Source: Mytilinidion resinicola (Eukaryota > Ascomycota > Dothideomycetes > Mytilinidiales > Mytilinidiaceae). Taken from it: a stretch of 64,000 nucleotides of DNA. Shown in pieces: positions 46,134 through 58,062 of the stretch. Position 1 is the first letter of the stretch. Each line of letters begins with the position of its first letter. The notes below the pieces were generated by a model. That model had not been told where the DNA came from and did not search any database. It saw only the letters and a program-made list of their open reading frames with translations. The translations under genes and the position numbers were made by a program. The stretch is taken from positions 20,978-84,977 of the forward strand of contig NW_022985455.1 in assembly GCF_010093595.1 (NCBI RefSeq). The letters are read 5' to 3'.

Positions 46134-46947
46134 ATGAGAAGCAAGCATCACGAACTCCGTACTGCAGCAATCCTATGCTAACCAGAGCCAGCGGTTATAC
46201 AGCGCGTCAAGTCGGCATCCGTCACTGTCGACGGGGCGCTGATCTCCTCCATCGGCAAAGGCGTCCTGGTCCTGGGCGCCATCGCCAAAGACGACACCGC
46301 AAAAGATGTCGAGTCCATGGCCGGGAAGGTCCTGAAGCTGAAGCTGTGGGATGATGACGAAGGCGGCCGCGTAAGTCACGCCTTTGAAGTGCTCTAGCAT
46401 GCACTGGGGCTCATTCTAGGTAGTGGAAGCGGAGCGTCATGGATATCGGAGGAGAGGTGCTGTGTGGTACGGATGGCTACGCTCTATTGTACTATTACTG
46501 AGTTGACCGGCACGCTCTTAGTCTCTCAGTTCACCCTTCTCGCCTCCACCAAGAAAGGGAACAAGCCAGACTTTCGTCAGTCTGCGGCAGGTGTAAAAGC
46601 AAAAGAGCTCTATCAGGCCTTCTTCAAGAAAGTGCAAGAGCTACACGAGCCAGACAAAGTCAAAGATGGCATATTCGCCGCCATGATGGATGTCACACTA
46701 TGTAACGATGGGCCGGTAGGTATAGACTTCAACTGCATAGATGGCGAGGTAAACCCTCAAAAGCCTCCCTCGAAAACAAAACACTGATGCTTTGCTTGCC
46801 CCACAGGTCACCATCCAGATCGATACGGATCCTCCTAAGATGGAAAGCCCGAGCGGCCTAGACAAGGTGGACTTGGACCCGGACTTGGTGGGCAATCTCA
46901 CTAAGATCGTAAAGGAGTTCCAAATACCAGCGGAGCTCCTCGAGTAG
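46134..46947 (+). CDS. DTD1: D-aminoacyl-tRNA deacylase
   Basis: Five exons give 187 residues: 46134-46140, 46192-46370, 46424-46466, 46522-46715 and 46807-46947. The first exon is just seven bases (ATGAGAA), followed by a 51-base intron with a GC donor (GCAAGC) and a TGCTAACC branch; joining yields MRTVIQRVKSASVTVDG, the expected family start. No GT donor gives this. Key motifs follow: LISSIGKGVLVLGAI, SQFTLLAST in the active site and NDGPVTIQID carrying the Gly-cisPro dipeptide that excludes L-amino acids. The enzyme is a cytosolic homodimer that hydrolyses D-aminoacyl-tRNA. The C-terminal ~35 residues (PSGLDKVDLDPDLVGN is within them) extend beyond the bacterial ~145-residue form. Confidence 0.92.
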
Positions 46948-47549
46948 ATTTCGGCGCACTTCAATTGATACCAGCTACTAATGCCACATTGGTCGGCGTT
47001 ATGGCAAATTTTGGCATACATTTCTACGTGGACACGATATCAGATTTATAGACCGATACATATTTAGACCTTGGAAGCAAAGCTATATACTTATTCCACT
47101 TGTGACTTGTTATCTATATGTGTAAATGTTTCAAGAGCAAGGGCAATAGCACTTGAAGCATTGAAGTGCCCTACTTCCCGATTGTAGGGTGAATTATTAA
47201 CCAAGAACCTGATTAAATCGATGCAGGGAATTACCCCTCATATACCCCTCCACGTTTGTGTGAAGGTATATCTTGGGACGAAACAGAATCTCAATACTCC
47301 AAAAAACCCTCTTATCACTCTCCTGAGAACTTTGAATATGGCTCTATATACGGGCAGTAGACAACCTCACCTCAGAGTTGCATCGGAAATGCTCCATCTC
47401 GAGTTTCACCGAATTCTTGGCGATCGTAGAACCTTCTGGCGGCTCAAGCCTCACAAAAACCTCCAACCTCCAATCTCCAATCTCTCCACATTCTGTAGCC
47501 CTTCACTTCCAACACCTCAAATTCTTGTCCTGCCCAGAAAAGCTCCAGC
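46948..47549. other. Intergenic, CPR6 promoter region
   Basis: The 3' region of DTD1 and the promoter and leader of CPR6 lie here. A pyrimidine-rich leader with CCTCCAACCTCC occurs just before the start. No heat-shock element is claimed. Confidence 0.45.
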
Positions 47550-48956
47550 ATGGCTTCCAACAGTCCAGGTGAGCTCGAGTACGACCCCCAAATTTCGCGA
47601 TTCAGGCATTAATGGAGAGGCAGAGCGAAGTCGCGTGTTCTTCGACATTCAAATTGGCGATCAAGAGGTCGGCAGAATATCTTTCGAGCTGGTAAGCTGT
47701 CCCATAGCACATTTGATTACTATCTTTATTTACTAAAATTCGCACAGTACAATGACCGTGAGCATCACCCAACCTCCCCTTCCACAGACTCGATCTGACC
47801 CGCAACGCAGTGGTCCCCAAAACAGCAGAGAATTTCCGCGCGCTATGCACCGGCGAGAAAGGCATTGGGAAGTCTGGCAAGCCGCTACACTTCAAGGGCT
47901 CTGGATTTCACCGAGTCATAAAGCAATTCATGATCCAGGGTGGTGACTTCACTATGGGCAATGGAACTGGAGGAGAATCCATATACGGGGAAAAGTTCGA
48001 GGACGAGAACTTCGCACTGAAACACGAGAAGCCCTTCCTGCTATCTATGGCGAATGCAGGCCCAGGTATTATATGGACAGTGAAGCCCTTGTAGCTCCTA
48101 CTAACGAGGCTGCAGGCACCAACGGCTCCCAATTCTTCATTACTACGGTCCCAACACCCCACTTGGACAAGAAGCACGTCGTCTTTGGCGAAGTCATCAA
48201 CGGCAAGAGCATCGTGCGGCAGATTGAGAATCTCAGTACCCACAATGGCGACAAGCCCATTTCAGACGCCACGATCATCGGTACATTTGATACCCCTCTC
48301 CGACTACTCAAGTACCCAGCATTTATTCTAACACACTCCCAGACTGTGGCGAGCTCAAAGGCGCCGACTACACCAAATGCGTCGAAAAGACGCCCGACTC
48401 CACCGGCGACCCCTTCGAGGACTACCCGGAAGACCAAGCAACCCCAGAAAAGGAGCTCACAGGGGCGGACATCCTCAAGATCGCCTCCACCCTCAAGGAC
48501 CTCGGCAACACAGCCTTCAAAGCCGGCAACCTTAAGCTCGGCCTCGCAAAGTACCAAAAGGGTCTCCGCTACCTGCACGAGTACCCGGAACCGCTCGACT
48601 CGGACCCCCCGGAGCTCGGCAAGCAGCTGTCGGCCCTGAAGTTCAGTCTGCACAACAACTCGGCTCTCATGCAGTACAAGCTGCACGACTACGCTGACGC
48701 GGATTCCAGCGCGACCAAGGCGCTCGAGGTGCCGGGCGCGACGGAGGCGGAGAAGGGGAAGGCGTACTTCCGACGTGCGTTGGCGCGGGCCAGCAAGAAG
48801 AATGATGAGGAGGCGATTGTGGATCTCGAGGCCGCGGCGAAGTGTGTGCCTGGGGATGCGGCGGTGGCGAAGGAGTTGAAGGTTGTGAAGGATCGACTGG
48901 CGGAGCGGAAGAAGAGGGAGAAGGCGGCGTATAAGAACGCGTTCAACTTCGATTGA
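47550..48956 (+). CDS. CPR6: Cyclophilin-40 peptidyl-prolyl isomerase with TPR domain
   Basis: Six exons give 376 residues: 47550-47568, 47624-47691, 47748-47757, 47811-48065, 48116-48280 and 48343-48956. The third is a 10-base microexon (TACAATGACC). All introns are 50-62 bases with GT-AG ends. Joining gives [33 protein letters not shown] and [12 protein letters not shown], exactly the cyclophilin core. [15 protein letters not shown] holds the catalytic Arg and Gln; [13 protein letters not shown] has His where cyclophilin A has the cyclosporin-contact Trp, as usual for Cyp40. The C-terminal ~170 residues form three TPR repeats ([49 protein letters not shown]) for binding the Hsp90 C-terminus. 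It is a cytosolic Hsp90 co-chaperone. Confidence 0.94.
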
Positions 48957-49798
48957 AGTGAGCGCGTCATGGGCTAGGATCAAGGAGTTGAATGCAGCAG
49001 TGCAGTTGACGATCTGAGAAGCAGGATGAAAAGCGGCTTAATACCTAGGAAAATGTAATAGTCATTAGCACAAATGTGTTAGACAGATGATTGCATTGTG
49101 AGTGAGGAACTCAAGATCATATCTCTTCAAGAGTTAGTAGTCTACTGCAGGTACCCTCGATTCGATAACCTTACTAACAAGAAAAAAAGGCACATCTTGC
49201 GTTTTATCCGATTCTGCTCCGCCCCCTGTAAGCATGAGCAGCACAAACTTACTTTATAGCTCTAGCCCGCACGATACGGCCCTGTAACCGATGGGCGTGA
49301 ATGATATCGGTGAATAGAAAAGCGCAATGTCGGACGTAGTACAGGCGGCTCGTATCCGCGTTGTCAGAGACCCTTTCCTCCGCCTCAAACTTCAGGTTTC
49401 AACTCTCAAGCTCTTCCAGCTAGTAGAACCCATTCTGTCAACCAGGATTACTAGATGCTAACAATCCTAGAAAACGTCCATATCTTTGCCCAGAGACGAG
49501 GCCATGACATTAAGAGAGCTTCCAAAACATGCGCATAGCCCCATTGAGACGATATCAGCCGCCCTAGCCGGTGTGCTTGCAGCTCCACATTCCTGCTAGA
49601 TCATGCGCGACCGCGAGAATAAATTCGATCTTAGGATAAGTTTCTTTCTGTGGAGCCTCTCGTAAGAAACCACAATGCAGGTGCCGTAATCAGCACTAGT
49701 GCCTCCTTCACAAAAGGGGCCAAAAAGGGAAGGTTTTAAGAAAACCAAGGAGCTCCTTGTAGAACTAGTTTCAGCTCACCTGCAACGCAAACTCATCC

Positions 49799-50135
49799 CG
49801 GGAGGTTCGAGAATCCTCCTTCCCGGCGACGGCAAAACAAATTTGCGAATCTCCTCTTCTGGCAACTCTTGGCAGCCGCGAGGTCTGCCAGAAAGTGTGG
49901 AGTACGCAACCCCTCCTCTAACTCAACCACCTGGACTTACGTCTTCTCCAAAACTCCCTCAAAAATACTACTTGGTTATGCGATCCACGTCCCGGTGTCA
50001 AATCCGTGCTAACTTGCGTGGTTGTTGCGCTATCCGTGAAAATGCTCAAAGACGGCGGGCGGCTCGAAAATCCTTCTTCTTGGCGGCGGCAAAACAAAAT
50101 TGCGAACCTCTTCTACTTCTAGCAACTCTTGGCCT
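49799..50135 (+). repeat. Diverged direct repeat, ~75 bases, two copies
   Basis: Copies at about 49799-49877 and 50052-50133 share TCGA(G/A)AATCCT(C/T)CTT, GGCG(A/G)CGGCAAAACAAA, TTGCGAA(T/C)CTC and GGCAACTCTTGGC / AGCAACTCTTGGC. Many of the differences are C/T or G/A transitions. Confidence 0.65.
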
Positions 50136-50844
50136 AATTATCTATCAGTGATGAAGTCTCTGTTTCTGAGACCCATCTCGCCAACATATCCCATCTCCCA
50201 TGACTCCCCCTTCCCCATCTCAACCACGTGACCCCCATTCACGCCCCTCCCTCCCGACCTCAAAAAGATCCAGACCACACCAACTTCCGCAGCTCTCCGA
50301 CCATCCCATTCAACTCCCCTCCCCTCCCCCGTCCCAAGGAGCTTCCCAGCTCCCTCTCCGCCAGGATCGTAGCCCCTACCCCATCCACCTCCCTCTTCAG
50401 AACTAAACCCATCACCTCGGCGCCATTATTCACAACTTCCGCAAAAGATGGCCTGATGAGGGGGTCTCAGCGCTTGGCGGGATTTTTAAAAATAGCCGCT
50501 TCAGCCACAAGTTTCTCGGTTCGTCAGAACACTAACAGCTGCATGAAATCCGACTATGTGGGGCCTGCTTTGCTAGCTTCCGGCTTGTTAGTTTTTTTTT
50601 AGTTTTTTTAGTTTTTTTAGCTTTTTTGTTCGGGGGATTAGAGCTGGGGCGGAGGTGACCTCTGGGATGGAAGCGAAAGGGGGGTTTGGTGGTTTTGCGT
50701 GAGGGAACCTTTTTAATAAGTTTTGGGGACAGTTGGGTGGATGCGAGTTGGAGGTGAGGGTACTACACCACTCCAACACGCCGCATGTGGTACCTCGACG
50801 TTCGTTCTAGCCCGCTGGACTCAAAACAAAATCAAGTCGTTTAT

Positions 50845-51430
50845 GGACACTCAGGAAGCTGGCTAGGCCATCTCAGACGGGTGTGGTATAGGAGTGGCAC
50901 CCTACGTATGAAAGTTTACAGCCTCCGGAACACAAGACCTGTTCTCGACCGTACTCACACACGGGAGCCACCGCAGACGACGCTTTGGGGTCTGCAAACA
51001 CCGTGCGGACCCAGGCTATGAGAACTAAAGCCTGCGGTGTGTGACATTCATTCTCGAGCGTACTCACACACGGGATCCACCTCAGACGACGCTACAGGGC
51101 CGGAAAAGCACTGAAGCTCTAGGCTATCAGAATCCAACCCTACAGTTTACGACATTCGTCCCCGCACCTCCTCACACACAGGAACCCACCTCAGACGACG
51201 CCTTGGGGCCGGAAAAGCAGTGAATCTCTAGGCTATCAGAATCCAACCCTGCGGTTTATAACATTCGTTCTCAAAACGTACACACCCACATGAGCCATCT
51301 CAAGACGACGCCATAGGGCTGGAAAAGCAAGTGAATCTCCTGGGCTATGCGTGCGGGTTGTGACATCTTCGTGTGAAATATTTCTCGTAGGTTCGGGAGC
51401 CCCTTAGACGGTACTATGAACGTTGAAAAA
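50845..51430 (+). repeat. Tandem array, period about 109 bases
   Basis: The core CCACCTCAGACGACGCC or close variants starts near 50868, 50968, 51078, 51186, 51296 and 51408. Spacing is 100-112. The units also share a GGCCGGAAAAGCA segment, CTAGGCTATCAGAATCCAACC and GACATTCGTTCTCG followed by ACTCACACACGGGA. The two middle units are best conserved; the edge units are degraded. Confidence 0.8.
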
Positions 51431-51847
51431 GCAATGGATATCTAAGGATGTGAGATTCATAGACTTAGGAGGATAATTTATTTGGGTTGATATTCGAATA
51501 TCTTGTGAGGGCCATCAGTAAAGCACAGTCGTGACCCGCCGTTATCTATGTGTGTACACCGGGCTAGCATCGTCTGAAGCGCCTCGAGGTGGTATCAGAG
51601 ATTGAAATGAGATGTAAACTCACTGTTTTGAACAATCAGAAAACAGCCTGAGGAACCCCAAACGTCGTCATCACAAGGTAAAAACATGGCACAAGCATGA
51701 CATTTATCAGTTATTCTGGTTATTAGCTGCTATACTGCTATGGAATTTAGTTTACTTCCGAGTATGCAAAGAGAGAGAAAGGAAAAGAAAGGGGTATTTA
51801 GTCGCCGTTTAGTCGCTGTCGTGCCGTCGTGTATGGACTCGCCCCCC

Positions 51848-53687
51848 TCATTCCTTCAGGAACTTCCGAATGACGAAGACTCCAACTTCCACTCCCTTCT
51901 TCGGTCCTCCGTTTTCGTAGGCCTTCTTGACAACGCCGTCCAGGATCTCCTGGATCAGGTTGGTGGGCATGGTCTGGGATTCCGCAGGAAGCTTGTGCGC
52001 GATGCGGAAGAACTTAGAAACCGTCTCGCGGACTTTGTGCTTCTCTTGCTTGACCCACCACTCGGCCCATACTTCCCGAGCAATAGGGACTTCCTGTTTT
52101 GATGCATGTACCACGGAGAATCCGACCTTCTGGCTATGGAGTTTGGCCAACTTTGTGCTGTCCTTCGTGAGCTCGGCGCAGAATCGTCGAATCTTGGAAT
52201 CTAGAACAGCGAAATCGAGTAGGTGGTTGACAGAGTTCATAGGGCCTAGAGTCTGACCCAGGCCCGTAGATAGGTCGTTGACGATTACCATTGAACGCAA
52301 TATAGGGTCTAGAATTGGCCCTAAGTACTGATTCATGAACGTCTTAGCTCCGGTCTTGGTTGGATAGACGAACAACAGCGATCCCTTCACAGAGAGTTCA
52401 CTCAGGCGGTCCATGAGAATCGAGTGGCCAGTGAAGAGAAGTAACTCAGCAAACTCGTGGACATTGGTTGGTGGAATATATCTCTCAACGATAGAGACAT
52501 GAACCGACAGTGGTGGGACGACGGGCTGTGGGGAAGGTTTCATGAGCTTCAGGTCGCCCTGATAGTCAGACACGCACACAGCGCTATCATAGATCTTAGT
52601 CGAGAAGTAACTGTCTCCGACAACAGTGGGGCCGGGAGTGGAAGGGGGGGAGGTCGGGACTTCGTCAAGCTTATATTGGCCCGGTACGGCATGGTAGACA
52701 TTCATCCAAGTTGTTGGTACAGTCGGAGTGTTACGGTGTATGGTATCGATGATATCCGGGAACATATGGCCAGCTACCGAAGGGCAAGGCAACGCGTGAG
52801 ACAGGACCTTGATTGATGTGTCGGGAGCTGGATCGGCGCTCTCCACTACAGAAAATGGTTAGTCTTTGCAAGTCGTGTTATATAGGTATCCACTTACGGA
52901 GCAATGTCTTGATTTTCAGTACCCACGGCTCGTCACTCGAAGAGGTTGGTTCTGGCGGGCCGGAGACACCTACTGCTTCGCCAGTGATTGTTTCGCCAGC
53001 TGGAGAGGTTGCGCTCATCGGCGGGCTCGCCAGGTTGGGATCGGGATTGTCTACTACACCGGAAGGGACCGTCCTAACGTGTGATGAATTCTCCCAATGG
53101 AGAGAGCCTCCTTCAGTCGGAGGAGTAATGACTGGAAGGCACCTAGGAACTTGTTCCAGGATGTCGGGGATTTTAGGGCAGCCATCATCGACTGCGCCAA
53201 GAATTGACACACGGCCTATCTGTGGAGTCAGATCTTGGAATGGATTATCTGAGCTCGGAAATCCGCCACATCCATTGCTCGCGAAGAAATCAAGGCCAGG
53301 GGAGAGGGCTTCGTGCGGAATTGACGCCGTGATATCGGTAAGGTCGAAAGCAGGGAGACGGTGGCCTCGAGCGAGTTTAGACGGAATTGGCGGAGAAATC
53401 GGGGCAAGGGGAAAGAAGGTGCCAGCAGTTAGGTCTACGACATGCGAATTGTCGTAGCCGGGAGAAGGCGTCGCAAGTTCCGGAGCTCGAACAGGGCGTG
53501 GGAGAGTGTCGGCGGCAAGGTCGAGGGTACCTAGGACAGGATCGGACCATTCTACGAGCGGGGAGGAAAGCGCCATGGCATGTTTGATACTGTGGACGGC
53601 CAAGAGGTCGCCGTCGGACGCGGTCTGGAGAGCATCGTCGAAGCTGCCGGTCCCGCGTTTGGGAGAAGCCGGGTCGATATCGAGCAT
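51848..53687 (-). CDS. Conserved ascomycete protein of unknown function
   Basis: Exons 52898-53687 and 51848-52845 give 595 residues from ATG MLDIDPASPKRG. The 52-base intron (GTAAGT...TGTAG) keeps frame and yields LKIKTLLLESADPAPDTS. A longer model adds an upstream exon 53774-54044 through a clean 54-base intron (53720-53773, GTGCTAAT branch) and gives 696 residues, but that N-terminus is low-complexity and Arg/Pro-rich, so the exon may be untranslated. The N-terminal third is Pro/Ser-rich. The C-terminal ~330 residues are ordered and resemble a protein I know as widespread but unnamed in filamentous ascomycetes (KVLSHALPCPSVAGHMFPDI, HVSIVERYIPPTN, LLFVYPTKTGAKTF, VWAEWWVKQEKHKVRETV). No catalytic motif, signal peptide or membrane segment is visible. 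Confidence 0.82.
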
Positions 53688-55754
53688 GAGTGCCAGGTCC
53701 ACCGGACAGCGCTGGAGATCTAAGGAACAGTAGGGATTAGCACCAGGCTTCTTCGCGAACGACACGCGAGAACCAAAGCGGCTTAGGCGACGGCGACGGT
53801 GGCTTGCGAGACTCGGGTGTGGTTGGCGAGGGTGCGGTGGTGGAGGTAGTCCGTAGTGGTGTGGGAACAACAAACGGCGGGGCGGACCAGCGACACGGCC
53901 GGCCAGACTGCGGACCAGCAGCAACGGGGGCCGGTTGGCAGCGTGGCCGTCTTCACCTTCACGCTTCACCCCTTCGAAACCACCGCGCGGCAGCAGCGCA
54001 CAAACTGACGGCGAGGGCCTGGCGACGGGAGAGGCAGCCCGCATGGTCTAGATTTTGCACCGCCTGGCCGGTTCACGGGCGCCACACTGTGGAACAGACG
54101 GATGCCCGTGCGGCCCTGTCTGCTGATGCCGCCGCCGCTTGCAGGCATGCGGGCATTCGGGCCTGCGCCGAGGCAGCATCGACACGGAGCACGAGACGTT
54201 GCGCGGCTCGCTGCAGCAGCGACGGCGAGACAGTCGAGGGAGACCTCAATGCTCCGGCTGCTGCTCCCTATCGTCGGGCAGTGGCATCGAGCGCTATCGC
54301 CATTTTCTCCTCTCCTGGGGCCGCGAGGCACTGGGAGGCACTGGGAAGCCCTGGAGGCTTTCGAGGCCAGCGAGCGGCGGTCGAGGCCTGGCCTGGGGCT
54401 GTTGAGCATTGTCAGCGGACCTGGTGGACCCCGGGGGGATTCGAGACGACTCTTTTTGCGCGCACTCACGCTGCAGCATCCGCCCGCCCTATCCGTCGCT
54501 GCCATTCGCTCGTTCCGCTGGCCTTGCCGTCAGGTCGGCTGTCTGCATCTCCACAGGGCTGAACGCCTGCCCGCGCCACCATCAGACGAACGGGAGCAGG
54601 ACTGGGGGGCGGATGGGAAAGGAGCATGGCATTCTCAGAGCCGGGCGTGTCGCCCTTCATAAGCTGGGAAACTGGTCCGAATTGCTGCGTGCCGCTGATC
54701 CCGGGAGGCCCGAGCGCGTCCAAGACGTGCGGCTGATTGGAACTGTGGCACACGGGATGACGATGATGTCGTCGGTGTGGCGCCCTCGCTGCTCGTCTGT
54801 GGTGGCATCGTCAGGAACAGCACCTCGACCAGCGGCCCCAGTGGCTCGGCCCGGACGCCGTGCAGCTGGGCACTCGCGTGGAGATCGCCCGCATCTTGGG
54901 GCCATCGAGATCAGGACCTGGTGATCTTCATGTGCCTGGAGGTGCCGGTGCTGTGGTGATGGCAGCGTCGACGAGTCCCAGCCTGCGTCGGTGACGATGG
55001 CTGGCGAGGGGTAGCGCCGATCCCGCACCTCAACCATGGAACGAGCCCTGTCGCCCGGCATTCTGGCTGGTGAATCAATTAGCAAATGGGCAGGCAGTGT
55101 GGACTCACGCCGTCTCAAGGATGTGAGGTATGATTGGGGCTGAGTGTTGCAGAAGAGCAGAAGTCAAAACCTTGGAAGCTGCAAACAGCTTGTGGGCATC
55201 CAGGCAGTTTATTGGCGGGCTTGCTCTTTGCAGAAGGTACGTTCCAATCTGGGAAGGATAGCAAGGCAGTCCAAACCCCACTTCTGGCACTGGAAAAGTC
55301 TATGCACGCAGACGTCAAGCAGCATCCAAAAAATTTGATTGGCACGCAGCTACTTTGTGAGAGTTGAGGGAGCTTAGCGGCCTCCTTTGCATTGACTAGA
55401 ATGTCTTAGTTTATGTGACTGTTCTTTGTCCTTCTGGCCCGTAGCATAGCTGGTTAATCACAGACCAAAAGACCTCTAGCAATCAAATCACTAAGTCTAT
55501 GTTTCTCACAGGAGCAACCATGCAATTAAAAGTCAAGCTAGATCTACCAGCAGAGCAGAATCCAGTAACAGGGCCAGATTCTTGTGATAGGGGCAGTCTC
55601 TTGTTATAGGGGCAATATCTTGTTATAGGGGCAATATCTTGTTATAGGGGCAATATCTTGTTATAGGGGCAAGACCTGGTGACAGGCCTAAGAATGAGCA
55701 GCATGCACAAGACCATTGATGGTGCTAATATGTAGTATATAAATACAACGACTC
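53688..55754. other. 2 kb intergenic, GC-rich leader then short repeat
   Basis: The left 900 bases are very GC-rich and may include a spliced leader exon of the unknown gene (53774-54044). Long overlapping frames on both strands at 53800-54900 reflect GC content, not coding. A 19-base tandem repeat lies near 55578-55680. Confidence 0.45.
55578..55680. repeat. Short tandem repeat, ~19-base unit
   Basis: About five copies of a unit like CTTGTTATAGGGGCAATAT occur in a row. The first (CTTGTGATAGGGGCAGTCT) and last are diverged and the middle three are identical. It ends about 75 bases from the stop codon of the next gene. Confidence 0.85.
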
Positions 55755-57179
55755 CTATCCTTCGGTACTACCCCTCAACTCATCCCATCTGATCCGCCCA
55801 ACCTCCCTCTCATGCTCTCGTCTCAACGCCTTCTGGTCATTGACCTCAAACCAAAACGCCCACGTACTCCTCGCATTGATCTCGATATTGTCCCTACTCG
55901 ACTGCAGCCCCACATGCTGCACCACCTGTGGCGCAAGTGCATACCTGTCCAACCCATCACGATTGGCATACTCCTCTATCAATGAGTCCGTCTGCCCATG
56001 CACCCGCTCGGCGAAGTAGCCCAGCAGTCCTGGCACCTGAGTGCGTGGGAAGACAAGCCCCTGTGTGCAGCAGCCGTACTTGTTCATCTTCACTACCCCT
56101 GAAAGGGGTTGAAGAGAGTACTTCCCGATCATGAAGACAAGGGCTGTGAAGGCGGGGACGGTAACAAGGCTTATTACTGCGAGAGCAAGGGGGTCGAGGT
56201 GCGGACGTGTCGAGGGGAATTGGTAGCGGATCGCAAGGAGCGTGAGTAGGCCGGTGAAGGTAGACAGAGCGAATGCTAGGTGTATGTTCGCGTACCAGTA
56301 GTCCGTCTGCTCCCACATCAACGCTGTCTCTGTGTAGAAGAGGCGTAGGTATAGCCATGGGCGAGTGACGCTGGCGTCGGGGAGTATTGAACGAGCTGGG
56401 GGTGTATGCCTGACGTCCGCGAGGGCATTGAGGACTCTAGCCATCCAGCCTTCGGCAAAAACGATGTCGTCTTCGAAAATGGCAATATAAGGCGCGTTGC
56501 TATTCAAGCAATATTCCAGGGTATATTTGTAGTCGCTGTGCCAGCACTTCGTAAGCTTCTGCGGCAACGGGAGACATCACAGCACCTACAAGAGTCCTTT
56601 CACGTAAAAGTTCCGCTTCTCCTCCGCCTCCTTGATCCGGGCGAGCTCTTCGTCCGGGATATCATATGTATCCGCCTTGTCCACCACCCTCCTAAGCCAC
56701 GGGTCCTTCCAATTGGGATGTCCAGCTGGGTTTGTATCCGCGAATAAAATGGACAAGTGCAGCGCTTTGCGCTCTTCCTCCGTCAAGCCCTCTAACATCG
56801 ACCCAATCGACTGAGCGAAGTAATTCATCTTCTCCCTCTTCACAGTCACAAAAGCCGCACATATCACCGGCTCCTCCCCGCCTCGTATGAGCTCGCCCGC
56901 GGCGCCATCGTCCGTCGTGTTGGCGTTCTCGATGTAGGCTGCAGCCTGTGCCTGGCGGTTGGCACTGTAGTGCAAGTCGTACACGCCCTCACTGCGGAAG
57001 AAGGCAGAGTGGGGGTTGCGCCAGTAGCGGAACTTGCAGTACTGGAATGCGAGCAGCCATAGGAGGAGGGACGCAAGAAAGGCGCGGAGAGCTGGACCTA
57101 GAGGTCCCGAGGATGTAGCATGGCGGATGAAGAGGCGCGGGAGGTGTCTTAGCTGCCGTAGGATAGGGGAAAGGAGCAT
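55755..57179 (-). CDS. PGAP4-like membrane glycosyltransferase
   Basis: Exons 56604-57179 and 55755-56558 give 459 residues; the 45-base intron (GTGAAA...CGCAG) is the only splice I found that keeps frame. The layout matches PGAP4/TMEM246: an N-terminal membrane anchor (about residues 29-48), a GT-A-like half with EEPVICAAFVTVKREK and ILFADTNPAGHP, the acidic FEDDIVF motif, and two membrane segments inserted in the middle of the catalytic domain (IHLAFALSTFTGLLTLLAI and LAVISLVTVPAFTALVFMIG). A conserved GCCTQGLVFPR segment and a HGQTDSLIEEYAN segment follow. Mammalian PGAP4 adds GalNAc to the GPI anchor in the Golgi; the sugar used by fungal homologues is not established. The donor site is not a strong consensus, so the junction deserves a check. 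Confidence 0.86.
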
Positions 57180-58062
57180 TGTACACGGCTAGAGGTACGG
57201 GAGGGGTAGTGCAACATTAGGGCTTGAGTAATGCGGTATTTGAAGTCGTGATGGTGCTTGGAGTGATGAGAGACGCGACCCCTGCGTGAGGCTGATCCAT
57301 GATATTAACCGTCCAATCATACTTCTACGGCTATCCACTGCTCTCGCTGTTAGTAGGAGAGCTCTATCTTCGTGGCCAAGCTCGATCAGGGATTGTACCA
57401 TGTAAGCTGAGCTTTCTCGCCTCAAGAATTCTATAGAGCGTGGAGGGTTGAGAATTCTTTCTTTCACCGTGGAAAAATTTCGTCTGATTAGTGAGGAAAG
57501 TCTTGCCGAGAATTGATCACTTGTGCAATCTACGAATACACCCTGCTCCTACATCAACCAAACCCTCACACAATGAGCCTACTTCTAAGGAATAAATTGA
57601 TACTCTCCAGCTAACTGCGGCAAATTGCAAGCTGTCGTCTCTTGGAACTGTCACACTCTCGATGTTTGAGTCACGTCCGGTAAGAATGGTTTTCGTTACA
57701 GCTGCTTCATCGATATATGCATCGTTTGTCTCATTCACATTTACTTTCAAAGACTTAGTTCTATCTTGTTGTCGCACTTTCGTTCTAATCCTCCTAAAAT
57801 CTCAAGGCTTCATAAGAAAACATCGCAGTCACCAAACCGTCAGATGAATATGCTGTCCCGAAACTTTCCTCGCATCATCTCATTTGCTCCCCTACAACAG
57901 CCCTATGCATAGTATCATCCCGTCCATACAACCGTTTCAAATCCAAAGTCTCAAAATCTTTTTAACTTATCGACCTCATCGCTAAACACCATCACACTAA
58001 GCACTCCCCACAGAGCTAAACCAACTCCTCCCCACACCCACCTCTCCCAAACTCCCACAAAA
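57180..58062. promoter_or_regulatory. Divergent intergenic region, PGAP4-like and RPC17
   Basis: Both promoters are expected in these 883 bases. The right end becomes strongly C-rich on the plus strand before the RPC17 start. No other gene is seen. Confidence 0.45.

Larger units (their letters stand above)
48957..51847. other. 2.9 kb repeat-rich intergenic region
   Basis: No supported gene. It holds a diverged direct repeat near 49799 and 50052, a T-rich run near 50588-50628 and a ~109-base tandem array at 50845-51430. A 150-codon frame at 49699-50151 spans both copies of the direct repeat and is not called. Confidence 0.5.

Noticed and set aside
46134..46191. 33-base intron with a GTACTG donor in DTD1
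   Set aside because: Too short for splicing here, and it yields a poorer N-terminus than the GC-AG model.
53804..54924. Long plus-strand frames in GC-rich DNA
   Set aside because: Several overlap on both strands, start poorly and show no family character. GC content explains the lack of stops.
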